Shown one piece after another: positions 1-10,373 of a DNA stretch of 64,000 nt. The position numbers and the translations under genes are program-made. The notes beneath the pieces were generated by a model that had not been told where the DNA came from, made no database searches, and saw only the letters and a list, made by a program, of their open reading frames with translations. Source of the stretch: Hirsutella rhossiliensis (taxonomy: Eukaryota; Ascomycota; Sordariomycetes; Hypocreales; Ophiocordycipitaceae); assembly GCF_020360975.1 (NCBI RefSeq), contig NW_025408673.1, forward strand, positions 3,534,001 through 3,598,000, written 5' to 3'. Position 1 is the stretch's first letter. Each line of letters opens with the position of its first letter.

Positions 1-792
1 AAACATGCCTAAGTATCGGGGTCTCTGGCGTCTTAAATATGTTTTTCTTCCTGATAGTCTACTAGTTCAGGTCTAAATGAGCCTGCCCAGGAAATCAGTA
101 TACGAGGCAGCCATCCTGAGCCAATTTTAGCCCTGTCTCTAAAAGGCAGCTCTTACCATTCTGTTGGGCAACAGAATTTGCGCTTGCGCTGGTTTCGGCA
201 GGAGATAAATTGCCCTTGTCCACATGAATATTGTTGCTATAGAACAAGTTTGCCGTGGGTCGTCCTCCCCCATCAACGTACATTGACGTACGTTAGAGAC
301 ATGGAGCCAGAAACATGCGGCATTGAGCGTTTTCACAGTCCGAAATCTCCATTTCACAGTGGTCTGACTCGAATTGATATCTTGTGCCAGGGCTTCCGCG
401 TGTACTCCGTGTAGTCCAGACAAGCACCTTGGCAGCAAGCTTTCATTTATTGCGGTTCGCAAGCTGGTGGCATTGGGCCTACCGTTTCTGTTACCGTCTC
501 TGAAAATTCAGAACTTAGGCTCAGAAGTCTATCGTAAAGAGTCATTCTGTCTCTCGGGCTAAGCATGGTGGCTGGACTGCGATCCCAGGATATCTGCCTG
601 GGCGGTCTGGTGAGCCCTTAGGCACACAGGACAACCTCCTATTCCTGCCAGCGCACGCCAATAGACAAATCTGTAAAGTTAAAAGATCTTCAACATCAAT
701 TGCTTAACAAAGAAGGTAGTCGCAGTCACTATAGATCCTGATTCTGACCTTCCGATTCGGGCAGCCGCAACGTCCATGCTGCATATATTAAG
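1..792. other. Left flank, no gene supported
   Basis: I see no open frame with a recognisable family here. Only short frames of about 60-107 codons exist on both strands, without conserved motifs. The stretch lies next to an LTR fragment at 793 and is most likely decayed transposon or intergenic DNA. Confidence 0.5.
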
Positions 793-871
793 TGTCGCAT
801 ATCAAGCCTGCCTACTCATGAAGTGGCGATATTACTACGCAACGCCGCTGTTGCCTTCTAAGCAACAGCTA
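793..871 (+). repeat. LTR fragment of the Copia-3 family
   Basis: The bases starting TGTCGCATATCAAGCCTGCC match, with few differences, the LTR-like segment at 57,879-57,970 on the same strand. The match includes the hairpin-forming stretch with arms GCTGTTGCC and GGCAACAGC, here with one mismatch. It lacks a short internal piece and stops at about 871, where the two copies diverge. It is a truncated LTR left of the Helitron array, while the rest of the same Copia family lies right of the array. Confidence 0.75.
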
Positions 872-993
872 ACTTAACTGACGCATATGATGCGAAGAAC
901 ACTAGAACAGCAAGTAGGCCACTCAAGGCCGAATTCTCTACGCCTTATTTTATCCCCTCTTCCTCCATCACTTCTCATCTTCTCCTTGCTTTG

Positions 994-1010
994 CCTTGAG
1001 GAACGAAAGG
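994..1010. repeat. Left terminal motif of E1
   Basis: CCTTGAGGAACGAAAGG, preceded by CTTGCTTTG. The same motif marks the left ends of E2 (three times) and E3, and its reverse complement sits beside the right-end hairpins. It acts as a short terminal or subterminal inverted repeat, as in Helentron-type Helitrons. Confidence 0.65.
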
Positions 1011-1350
1011 ACTTTATGCCCCACCCCCGGTTTTGCCCCTCGAAATCCCCGCTTCTGATTCGCTCGGTCGATTGGCTACGGTCATTTCGCCTTCGGTTGG
1101 GCCTTTCGCCTTCTGTTTGTCATGTCCTGGGGCATCTGATTCGCTTGTCCGTGCCCTGAGACTTCTGATTGCCCAGAATAATAAACCGCTTTCGCTTCTG
1201 GCCCGTTGAAAACCCCTTCCCATTCGCTTGTGCCGCCTGCTCCACCGGTCGCCCCGACCCAATTTTTCCCATTAGTAATGAAGTCCTTGCAAGGGTCGGG
1301 GGTGGGGCATAGCTAAGTTATTGGTGTCGCGCCCTCTTGGGTTAAGTTAC

Positions 1351-3561
1351 CTACTGCTCACCGTCTCTGTCCCCCGCGCTCTCACCGAGCCTGTTGCACA
1401 TCGCTTCCCGAACAGTTCTATCGCTCAGTTCCTCCAGCCTCGCTTGTGCGGCGGTCATCTCCCGGGGACCCGGTTTCCCACTAGGTCTCTCTCGCACTTT
1501 CGACACGAGCATGATGCCGTCCAGCGTCGGGCACCGTGACAGCTGCACGTATAGGCTGTACGGGTCGCACTGCGACGGGACGGCGCGTCCGCCGACGTTT
1601 GTCGTCCTCGTCCCCCGCAGCTCGAGCGCCACGCGCTCCAGCGTCCCCCCCTGCACCTTGTAATCCGTGCACGCGAAAGCGGCGGCGCACGGCAGGCCCT
1701 TTCGGCTGACGTCGTTCTGCTGCCACGGTCGCTTCCGTTGACACTGGATCCTGACGCTCATGGGCGTCAGCAGGATCGTGCCGGGCGGCATCCCGACGAA
1801 GTGGAAGTCCTTGGTCGTCTTCGACCCCAGTATTATCGCCGCCGGCGGCCCGAAGTGGATCGTCATGTCGGCCGAGATCCGATGCCCCGGTGCGCCTTGT
1901 CGACGATGACCTCCACCGCCGTGTAGCTAGCACCGTTCACCAGCTTCAGCCCCTGGTGGGTGTTGTGGTTCACGACGACCGGCATCCCCGGCACGAACAT
2001 GAAGACGGCCGGCACCGGGATCGCGCTGTCGTCGCCCTGGTTCAGCATCATGATGGCCTCTTCCTCGGTCGGCAGGCCGTCCTTCCACTTGTGCTCGGAG
2101 AGGAAGATGCGCACCGTCGACCGCTGCTGGATCTGGAACGCCAGGCTCGCCTCCATGTTGAGGTTCCACCGATTCCTGTTGAGCGGCGTCACCACGGTGA
2201 TGCCCGTCTCCCACGGGATCCGCCTGCCTTCCCGGTGGCACCTCGAGTTGAGGAGATCCAGGTCCGTGTGGTCCTGCACGCCCCCGCGGATCCGCTTCAG
2301 CAGCCGCTGCAGCTCCGGGTCGCCGGCGGCGCGCATCTGCTCGTCCAGCATGACGGCCGTCGTGAACCGCCTCCACAGCGCGTGCGCCTTGTCGTGCTGG
2401 TGGCGCTGCTCGGCCCTGAACGAGTTGTCCTCGTCCCACGAGACGGCCGCGCTCGGCAGCAGGATCGACCTCTCCTGGACCGGGCGGAACTGGTGGAAGT
2501 CCCCGCAGAAGAGGACGATGGGGATCCGCCGAAGTCCCGCTGCGATCCCCGCAGCTGGCAGATCCGCTCGTTGACGGCGTGCAGCGTCCGCGCGCCGAGC
2601 ATGCTCACCTCGTCGATGACGAGCATGTCCTTATCCTGCCAGTCCATCCGAGACTGGCCGTTGACGAACCGCTCCGCCTGCCTCGGCAACCGCACGCCGT
2701 CGACGTCCTCGCCGTGTTCGCGCCCGGCCCTTGGTCCTTGGTGAAGCCGCAGGCCGAGTGGATGGTGATGCCGTTGACCCGCGCGGCGGCGGTCCCCGAC
2801 GTCGCCGTGATCAGCAGGCGATGCGAGAGGTCCTTCGCGGCGAAGAGGCCCACGAGTGCTTCGATGACGCGCGACTTGCCGGTGCCGCCCTCGCCGCCGA
2901 CGAACTGACAGAGCTGGCTGACGTCGCCTCCGTCTCCTGCCGCATCGAGTCCAGGTGGCGGCATATTATGGAGAAGGCAATCGCCTGCTTCTTGTTTAGC
3001 GTCAATCGTCTTGTCAAGTCTTTCCCGGCCTCGTGAAAGGAGGTGGATGGGCCGAGGCGGACTTCCATGCCGGCCTCCGCGTTACCTGCCCTCTCCTCGG
3101 TTTCCACTCGCGTCACCTGGACGTCTTCCTCCCCGAAGCCGGCGAGCACGCTCCGCTCCGCTGGCTGCTGCATCATTCCCGAAAGCTCCCGCGACCCCGC
3201 CGTGATCTGGTTCGCGCCGGTCGCGCTTCTAACGACATCGATCAGTCGCGTTGCGTTTCCGACGTTGTCGGACTGGTACGCGGATCCCGCCTCGCGGTCC
3301 GCCTCGCCCGGCCCCTCCCCATCCTCCCCAATCGCCAGGTGCGCCGGCCGGATCCCCGTCGCCGGACGACGCTGCCCATTGCTTGGCGTCTCGCTTTGCG
3401 TCCTCGGCGGACCGCCGGAGTAGTTGAACGTTATCGACGAGGCACGAGGTTCTTGGCGGAAGCCGCTCTCGTGCGCGCCTCCATATCTCGTTGATGTCGC
3501 CTCGCTCTTCGCTAAGAAAGGTCTCCACGGCGCGAATAGGGCAAGATGCTGCACGGCTGCT
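1351..3561 (-). pseudogene. RepHel helicase exon of E1 (PIF1-like), frameshifted
   Basis: This is the last exon of RepHel, beginning after intron B (3,562-3,631; donor GTAAGT, branch CTAAC, acceptor CAG). It encodes a PIF1/RecD-like superfamily 1 helicase that would unwind DNA during rolling-circle transposition in the nucleus. In order I see Walker A GGEGGTGKSR (about 2,870-2,900), ITATSGTAA, Walker B VIDEVSMLGARTLH (about 2,590-2,630), PLNRNRWNLN, and the C-terminal YVQLSRCPTLDGI motif (about 1,510-1,560). These motifs fall in different frames, with shifts near 2,940, 2,700, 2,530 and 1,870-1,930. The frame closes at 1,351. The order of motifs matches E4, where most of this exon is one frame of 632 codons. 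The shifts are single-base and could be decay or assembly errors. Confidence 0.8.
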
Positions 3562-3631
3562 CTGTAGCGGCACGGTTAGTCACCGCGCGTTGGGACCGCT
3601 TTTCGACCGGCCATCCACCGCACCTACTTAC

Positions 3632-6600
3632 CGGCGGTGGCATTGTTCCTCGTCGTCTTGCTCGAAATCCTTGCTAAGGTGGCCGTCAAGGCAGACGACG
3701 GCGTGCTTTCCTGGCCGCCTCAATACCTGCACCCAGTCTTTGCCGGCCACCCAGCCGCTCTCGAAAGGCACCTCTCCCCAGGCACCGGAGCACCCGTCCT
3801 TGCCGACGCGTTGGAGCCTGACGAGCGAAACATAGTCATATAGGCACAAGCCTCGTAGGACGTGTCCGCGATGATGGTACGCCTCGGCGAAGCTGATCCT
3901 CTCGCCTGCTTCCTCCACGGCGACCGACTCGTCCACGGACACGTCTGCGACCGCGGTGCCGCTCTCCTGCCGAAGGTGTCGCCAGCGCCTGGAGACGTGC
4001 CAGTAGAGCACCGACACGTTCAGGTACGCCCAGGCGCTGCTGCTCGTGAACTCGCTCGGGTATCCCAGGAGATGGGCGACGACCTCGACTTGCGACAGGG
4101 CGCGCTCCGTGAATATCCTGTTCGCCACTCTCATCAGAAACTGCCGCGTCTTATTATTCTTGGTTCCGTCGTCGCCGCCGACGACGCCATTTCCGGCATC
4201 CTCCCTGGCACCCGGCTGGCCACCTGCTGCGACGACGGGCAGCAGTTCCGCGGCCGCGGCGACGCGCTTCCACGTCGGGTCCTCTACCTTGGTCGCGTAA
4301 TTCGTCACGTAATAGACGAGAGCCATGGTCTTCCGCTGCGTCGCTATGAAGGAGATGTCGTGGTTGTGGCGGAGCCCCACGGCGATGGCCTTGTTCCACC
4401 GATTCACCATGGGATGCGTCCTGCGGATCCGCAGCACGCCGTCCTGTGAGAGCGTCGTCTCCTCGACCAGCTTCCATGGCGCCTTGAAGCGACAGAGGTC
4501 GCCCCTTCGCCCCTTGTTGCCCAGGGAGTACTTGACGCATGTCGGGCTGTGGGTGTGGATCTGCGTCGCGCCGGCGCAGAAGTTGGCTTCCTCTTCGAAT
4601 CCGGCCGAGAACTGCTCGGCACTGTCCAGCAGGGATGAGACGTCAGACGTCACCGAACGCTCCGCCTGCACGGCGCAGAAGCCTTCCTGGTCCAAGTCCT
4701 GCCTTCCGCGTCAGCCTGCGTCTTCTCGGCCCATGACAGCAACGCCCCTTGCTGTTACCTACCTCACAGAAGACGCTATCGACATAGCGGATGATTCGCT
4801 CACGGTACGCCGCCTGCTCCTCCCCGTGGGCGTCGGAAAGCATGGAGCTCAGGTGCGCGTTTCCGTGTAACCAGAGCAGCCCGTGGACGTGAAGGGATCC
4901 TCGTTCGTTGGTCTCCACGGCACCGTAGTAGTGGCCGATGCGCCCGAACACCGACTCCCCTGCATTTACGTAATGCTCGAAGAACAGCGTCATCTCCCGG
5001 TGGAAGAACATGGCTGAGCTCATCGGGTCGGAGACGGACAGCCTCACCCGTTTGAACGACATATCGAGGCTCCGCAGGAACTCCTCGGCCGCCTCAGGGT
5101 CGCGCGTGCGGTACGCTGCCAGTCGGAGCTTCACCGGGTTCGTGATGTCGTTTGGGTTGATCGTGAACCAGATCGCAGGCACGCCGTAGCGGACGATGAG
5201 CGCCAGGATCTTGTGCCGCATACTGAGACGGAGCTCTCGACATGGGCTGACGATAGCCATAGAGCGAGAGGCTCCTGAGAAGCTCTTTCACGCCGTCGTC
5301 GGTCGTCTTGCCTGTGCTCTCCAGCTCGGCTCTAGCTGCCGCTAACCCGTCTGCGGTCAGCGACCGTACGATGCGCTCCACCTTGCGGAAGTTCTTCCTC
5401 GTCACGCTCAGCATGCTGACGCGGCGGTTCCTCGACCGCACGCCCATGTTGAAGACGAGGAATGCGAAGATGTGGTGCGTCGCGAACCGGCCGCCGTGGC
5501 GTCGCAACACCGTGTCGGCCCACGTACGAAGGCTCATGTTCCGGGATGACAGGAGGTCCTGCGCCCCGCCTCCGCCGCCGCGCGCGTGTTGACCGAGCCT
5601 CTGCCCAACTGCGAGCTTGCTTCCTCGACCGGCCGCGGCCCTCCGACACCGAATGGTAATAGCGTGGGAAGGTCTTTGCGAAGAAAGAAGCTTCGAACGA
5701 GTCGGCGAATTCATCCCCGCGGCGGACATGGATGAATGGTTCAGGACCATCGACGTGCCCCGGCTGCCCCTTGCCGAGGATTCGACCCACGTCCTCGGGC
5801 CCGTACCGTCGTCGGCTGCGCCTTGGCGAACGGAATCGCATGCGAACCGCAGCTTGTCGACGTCGGCCACGTCGGGCGGTCCGTCCAACGCAAACATCCC
5901 TGACGAGGTCACCTCGTTGACCGTCTTCGCATTATCATCGGCCTCGCCGCAGCTCTGACCACGCACCTCGTCCACCTCGCTTGCCTCTGGCTCGCCGGCC
6001 TCGCGACTCGTCGTGCTTTCCCCCTTGGTTGAGCATGGCGAGGACTTCTTCGATCTCCACCGCCCCCTCGTCGTCCATGGCCCGCTCCGTGGGCGGCACG
6101 ACGTGCGCCGTCCGCGTCTTCTCCCACGCCGACGGCTCGTTCCGCTCCAGGCGCTCGTACACCAACGGCGGCACCCCGTGGGCCGGGTCTCCCCAGCTCT
6201 CCATCTCTGCCGCGTCGATCTCGATCGCGGCGTAGTGGGGGTTGTTCCTCTTCAACCAGACAAGGGCTCTCTCGACGACTCGCCGCCTCACCGATAGGAG
6301 ACTCGACAGATCGCTCGGTGTCGGCCTTAGCGCCCCCTGCCACGAGACGTGGATCTCGTCCATTACCTGGAAGAGAGGGGTGCGGCAGCACGTCCGTCGC
6401 CAGCTCTTGTACGTTGTTTGGGAACACCGTGATGTGGCCCTTGACGTGCTTGGGATACCTTAGCGTCTGCTTCTGGCCGCCTGAGACGTTGTACCTGGTT
6501 ACGAATCCGTAGCACGAGTTCAGCGCGATCAGCTTCTCCTCCACCGGCGTCAGGCCCTTGAGCTCATCCGGGAACGTGTGCTCACAACCGAGACGTCTAT

Positions 6601-9267
6601 GAAGCTGCGCCGCTGGCGACAGCACACCGCACGCCAAGCGTCGAGAACACTCTGCGCAAACCGGGACAGGCTCGCCCTCGCGGAAGCAACTCCGGCACGC
6701 AAATGGCGACCACCCAGCCTTAGGGATAGGACTTGACAACCACTGGTCCCATGCCACCTCCCTCAGCTCTTTTCTCGTGCGCTTCCGGTAGCACAGCATG
6801 CACGTCCGTATCGGCAGCGTGTCCACGTCGTGGAACGCCCGGTAGAAGCTCCGCACCGTTGATACCTTCCTCTCGTGCGGCACTGGTGTGCACCACGTTT
6901 GCTCGTTGGACAGCCTCTCCTTCGCGGCGAATTCCTCCCAAGGTGACGTAAGACGCCGGCCAAATCCTCCGCCTGTGACTCACGGCTCCTCTGCCTCCGA
7001 TGGCCGCCTCGACTACGTTTCGCCTGGGGCTGGTCTCGGTCGGGCAGGCGGTTCCTCTTTCTCTGTTCCACGGGCTGCGCAGATATTGCCGCTGCCTCGT
7101 CTCGCCTCGGCCGATCTTGTTCTCCCGCCGCCGCCTGACGTGATGGCCGTGGTGTCAACTGTCCGGATGACTGCAAATATCCGGCTCCATCCTCCATCTC
7201 TCTAGCTTCGATTGGCTGGAGGGGGGATGCCCTGACGACTCCGGGCCAAGTCCCGACACTGGTTGCCGGCCGACCCGGTCCCGCCTGGCGTCCGCATCGC
7301 TGCAAATCTCCTGTCCCATCTTCTATTTCTCTAGGTTGGATTGGCCGAACGAGGGACTCCCGACAACTCGAGACGAGATCCCGACCCTGGTTGCCGGCCG
7401 ATTCCGTCCTGCCTGGCGTGGTGGCCGTGGTGGCAGCCGTCCGGATGACTGCACATCTCCTGCTCCATCCCCACCTCCTAGATTGGCCGCCTCGAGTACG
7501 TTTCGTCAGTGGCTCGTCTCGGTCGGGTTGCCGGTTCCTCTTTCTCTGTTCCGCTGGCCGCGAAGATCTTGCCGCAGCCTCGTCTCGCCTCGGCCGGTCT
7601 TGTTCTCCCGCCGCTGCCTCCCCTGATGGCCGTGGTGGCAACCGTCCGGATGAGTGTGTATCTCCGGCTCCTCTTCCATCTCTTTCGGTTGGATCGGCTG
7701 AACGACGTACTCCTGACGACTACTCTGGGCGAGGTCCCGACCCTGATTGCCGGCCGACCCTGTCCCGCCTGGCGTCCGGGTGACTGCAAATCTCCCGCTC
7801 TGTATTTTATTTCTTTAGGTTGGATTGGCCTAATGAGGCGCTCCCTGACAACTCGAGACGAAACCCCGACACTGGTTGCCGGCCGATCCTGTGCTCCTGG
7901 GCGGCTTGAGTGTCCGTCGGGGCCCTTGGGCCTCGTCTGCGCACCACCCCTTCGCTTTCTAGTCGTGCCCCTCTGGACGCCCTCCACGACCCGGACGCAC
8001 GATCCGCCCTCGTCCGAGGGAGGTATGTGTCCGGCCGCGCCCCTGATCCCTTTCGGCTGGATGGGTTGTTGCGGCAAGCGCTGGCTTACGTCCTCTGGCC
8101 GAGATCTTGTTAAACGTCGCGCTGCCTCTCCCTTTGCAGAGGCACCATCAACGCGCGCCGTATTTTTCGCGACCGACTGCCTCGCCGACTTCCCTGAGGC
8201 GACGCTCTTCGGGTGCTTCCGCTTGCTCTCCTGAGACCTCCCGGACATCGGCGCTTGCTTCGCCTCGATAGGCCGCAACCCAGGTGCCGGGCCCGCTTGA
8301 CTTTCGCGGCCCAACGCCCGCTTCGGTCCTTCGTCCGTCGCGCTCGGTCTCGCCTTCGCAGTATTCCTCCTCGTAGCAGCGGCCGCTGCCCCGATGCACG
8401 ACCCGGCCTCGCCAGAAGGACGATTGTGCCCGGCCACGTCCCTGATCCCTTTGGGCTGGATGGCCCGGGGCGACTGCAGGCTCGCCTCTCCCAGCCGAAA
8501 TCCCATCCTGCTTGTCGGTCTCCCCTCCTCTGTTCCCCCCCGGCACCAGTTGTCCGCCTAACAAGACCCTTCAGAGTCATCCGTACGCCACCGATGAGTT
8601 GCCCAGGCCGAACGATCTCGTGGCCACCTCCGGCCGCGACGGAAGATCCCCTGCCGCTTAGGCATTCGTTTCGCCCAACCAAGACCCCTGGGGCGGGTGG
8701 TGCTTGCAGAGCAACTATGCCTGGTGCGCCTCTCTCGCCACTCCTAGCCCTCATCTCCTTCGCCAACGTGTGCCGCTGCGGTACGAGGTTGTCGGCCGCT
8801 CCCTCCAACACAGCGCCAACGGACGGCGTAAGACCCCGCCTAGCCGGCTCAGCAACTACCGACCCTATTGTGGCAGCGTCTGCTTCTATGCTTGGACACC
8901 TATCACGCGCGTTTATCGCTTCTGAGCGTCGCGCCCGCCCTCCCTTCGAGGAGGCGCCATTGACGTGCGTCGTCTTTTCCCGCGGCCAACCGCCTCGCCG
9001 ACTTCCCTTGGGCAACGCTCTTTGAGTGCCTCTGCTTGTTCTCTTCGTGAGGCCTCCTCAGCCAGCGTTGCCTGCTTGGCTTCGATAGGCCGGAACCTAG
9101 GTACCGTATTAGCTTGGCTTTCATGGTCCGAGGCCCGCTTCGGCCCTTCGTCCGTTGCACTCAGTCTCCCGCCGTAATGCTCCTCGTCGCAGCAGCGGCC
9201 GCTGCCACCGTCGCTATTTCGCACCCTCTTGCCACCAACCCTGCCTCGCGGCTAGGATTCTCCCCAT
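3632..9267 (-). pseudogene. RepHel N-terminus and Rep nuclease of E1
   Basis: The start is placed at the ATG at 9,267 because it aligns with MGENPS in E2 and lies about 154 nt downstream of TATAAAG. Next comes a Pro/Arg-rich repeat region (about 7.0-9.2 kb) with recurring RPIQPKE-type motifs. A Cys-rich domain follows (CMLCYRKRT, CRSCF, CAECSRR; 6,883-6,400). The Helitron-like N and Rep domain then shows the HUH motif LHVHGLLW (about 4,875-4,905), and intron A (4,699-4,762) separates it from the next exon. That exon, 3,632-4,698, carries THSPTCVKYS and the two-tyrosine motif YYVTNYATK (about 4,291-4,318). Frame changes occur near 6,367, 5,975 and in the N-terminal repeats. Both nuclease motifs survive, but the gene as a whole is broken. 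Confidence 0.8.
7003..7976. repeat. In-frame tandem repeats in E1 RepHel N-terminus
   Basis: A block around 7,011-7,424 recurs with an offset of about 483 bp (161 codons) at about 7,494-7,900: compare CTCGACTACGTTTCG with CTCGAGTACGTTTCG. Inside each block, subunits of about 130 bp repeat (near 7,163, 7,290, 7,648 and 7,780), each containing TGCAAATCTCC-like and GGTTGCCGGCCGA segments. The encoded peptide repeats a RPIQPKEI/LQSPGRQAG pattern. The period keeps the reading frame. Confidence 0.7.
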
Positions 9268-9420
9268 GCTGGTGCTTTCTTGACGGCTAGGCTCTGCAAC
9301 CGTACGATGGATAGGGCTTTCGCTCGCGATATACGCTGGGATTGCCTTGCTTCCCGGCGATGGCGTTCCGCCGTATCGCCATTCTTCCTACCAGCGGTCT
9401 GTCTCCAGCAACCTTATAGT

Positions 9421-9427
9421 CTTTATA
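9421..9427 (-). promoter_or_regulatory. Candidate TATA box of E1 RepHel
   Basis: TATAAAG on the minus strand, about 154 nt upstream of the proposed ATG at 9,267. The surrounding TCTTTATA segment and the TGCTTGTC segment beside it are also found in E2 at the same distance from its ATG. Confidence 0.45.
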
Positions 9428-10373
9428 ACTCGGGGACAACGCGGCAGTGCTTGTCCGGGACAGACCCCCCCTCCCCTTCTCCCCCCCCGCGGTTCCTAAC
9501 TCCGCCGCCACGCGTCTTTCCCGGCGGACGGCCTCGACTAGCCCATGCGCAGGAGCTGACACCATAAAAATCTGCCTGGCGAGGTCTTCTCCTCCTCCTC
9601 GGTTCTCCTCCGCATCTTTCTATTTGGCCGTTGCAAATAGGCGGCCAAAGGAACATTGTGCTAATCTTTCTTTTTCCTCGGTATCTCTTAGTATTCCTGC
9701 TGCACCGAAAGTAGGAATGGCCCTCCCTTCAGCTCGCCCTCACCTATAACGGTTGCTTCCGGTCCCTCTTTCCCGACCTTCCCTATCAAGTGTAACCACG
9801 ACCTTCCCTGCAACACCTCCCCGTGCGCTTTGTACGTGTTATATATTAGGTCGGTCTCTACCCCCCGCGAGGAGGGCAAACTAATTGGTGTACAACAGGG
9901 CGTGGAAAGGTATGACAAGGTTCCCTGTGCTGATCTTGCCTGCTTCATCCCCGCCCCTTATCTTCAGCCTTCTAAAACGCCCCCTGTTTATGTCCTTCCT
10001 TATTGATGTCCTCCTTTTGCATCAGGCCTCTGCTCTCCCAGGCCTGCTGGGCTTCCTCTGGACCTATCGGCAGGCTTATCTGCCGACAGCCCTAGCTTTC
10101 GGCCTCCTATGCCGCCAGCCCTGCCGGACACTTTAGTCCGCGCCGCCCTTGGTGCCTGATCGGAACCCAGCTACACGACACCACTACGCATCTCTTCAAC
10201 GTCCGTTTACTTACAGCGGCAAGGCTCCTCGCCCTTCCCGGCGAATCTATGTCACCATTGATCTATCCCAAGTGCTTTCACGCTCGACTTCTTCCCTACT
10301 CCTTTCTTTCTTGACACTGAGCACTGGTCATTTTCGTGCGCGCGACTGGCCTATCGACCTGCGTTGCTGCACC
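9428..10373. other. Divergent intergenic region of E1
   Basis: About 0.9 kb between the RepHel promoter region and the HAO start. It is C/T-rich, with TATA-like TTATATATTA near 9,838. I see no coding sequence. It should hold promoters for both divergent genes. Confidence 0.45.

Noticed and set aside
139..462. 107-codon minus-strand frame at the left edge
   Set aside because: It has no motif or homology I can name, and the opposite strand is equally open. Not reported as a gene.
1890..2744. Long plus-strand open frame of 284 codons opposite the E1 helicase
   Set aside because: It is the mirror of the GC-rich minus-strand helicase exon, is Arg/His/Val-rich without motifs, and the minus strand carries clear PIF1 motifs.
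2579..2908. Possible host PIF1 helicase gene
   Set aside because: The helicase is fused in order with Helitron Rep motifs in four copies, so it belongs to RepHel rather than to the cellular PIF1.
7163..7900. CRISPR-like regularly spaced repeats
   Set aside because: The units are directly adjacent, in frame with RepHel and lack spacers. The organism is eukaryotic.
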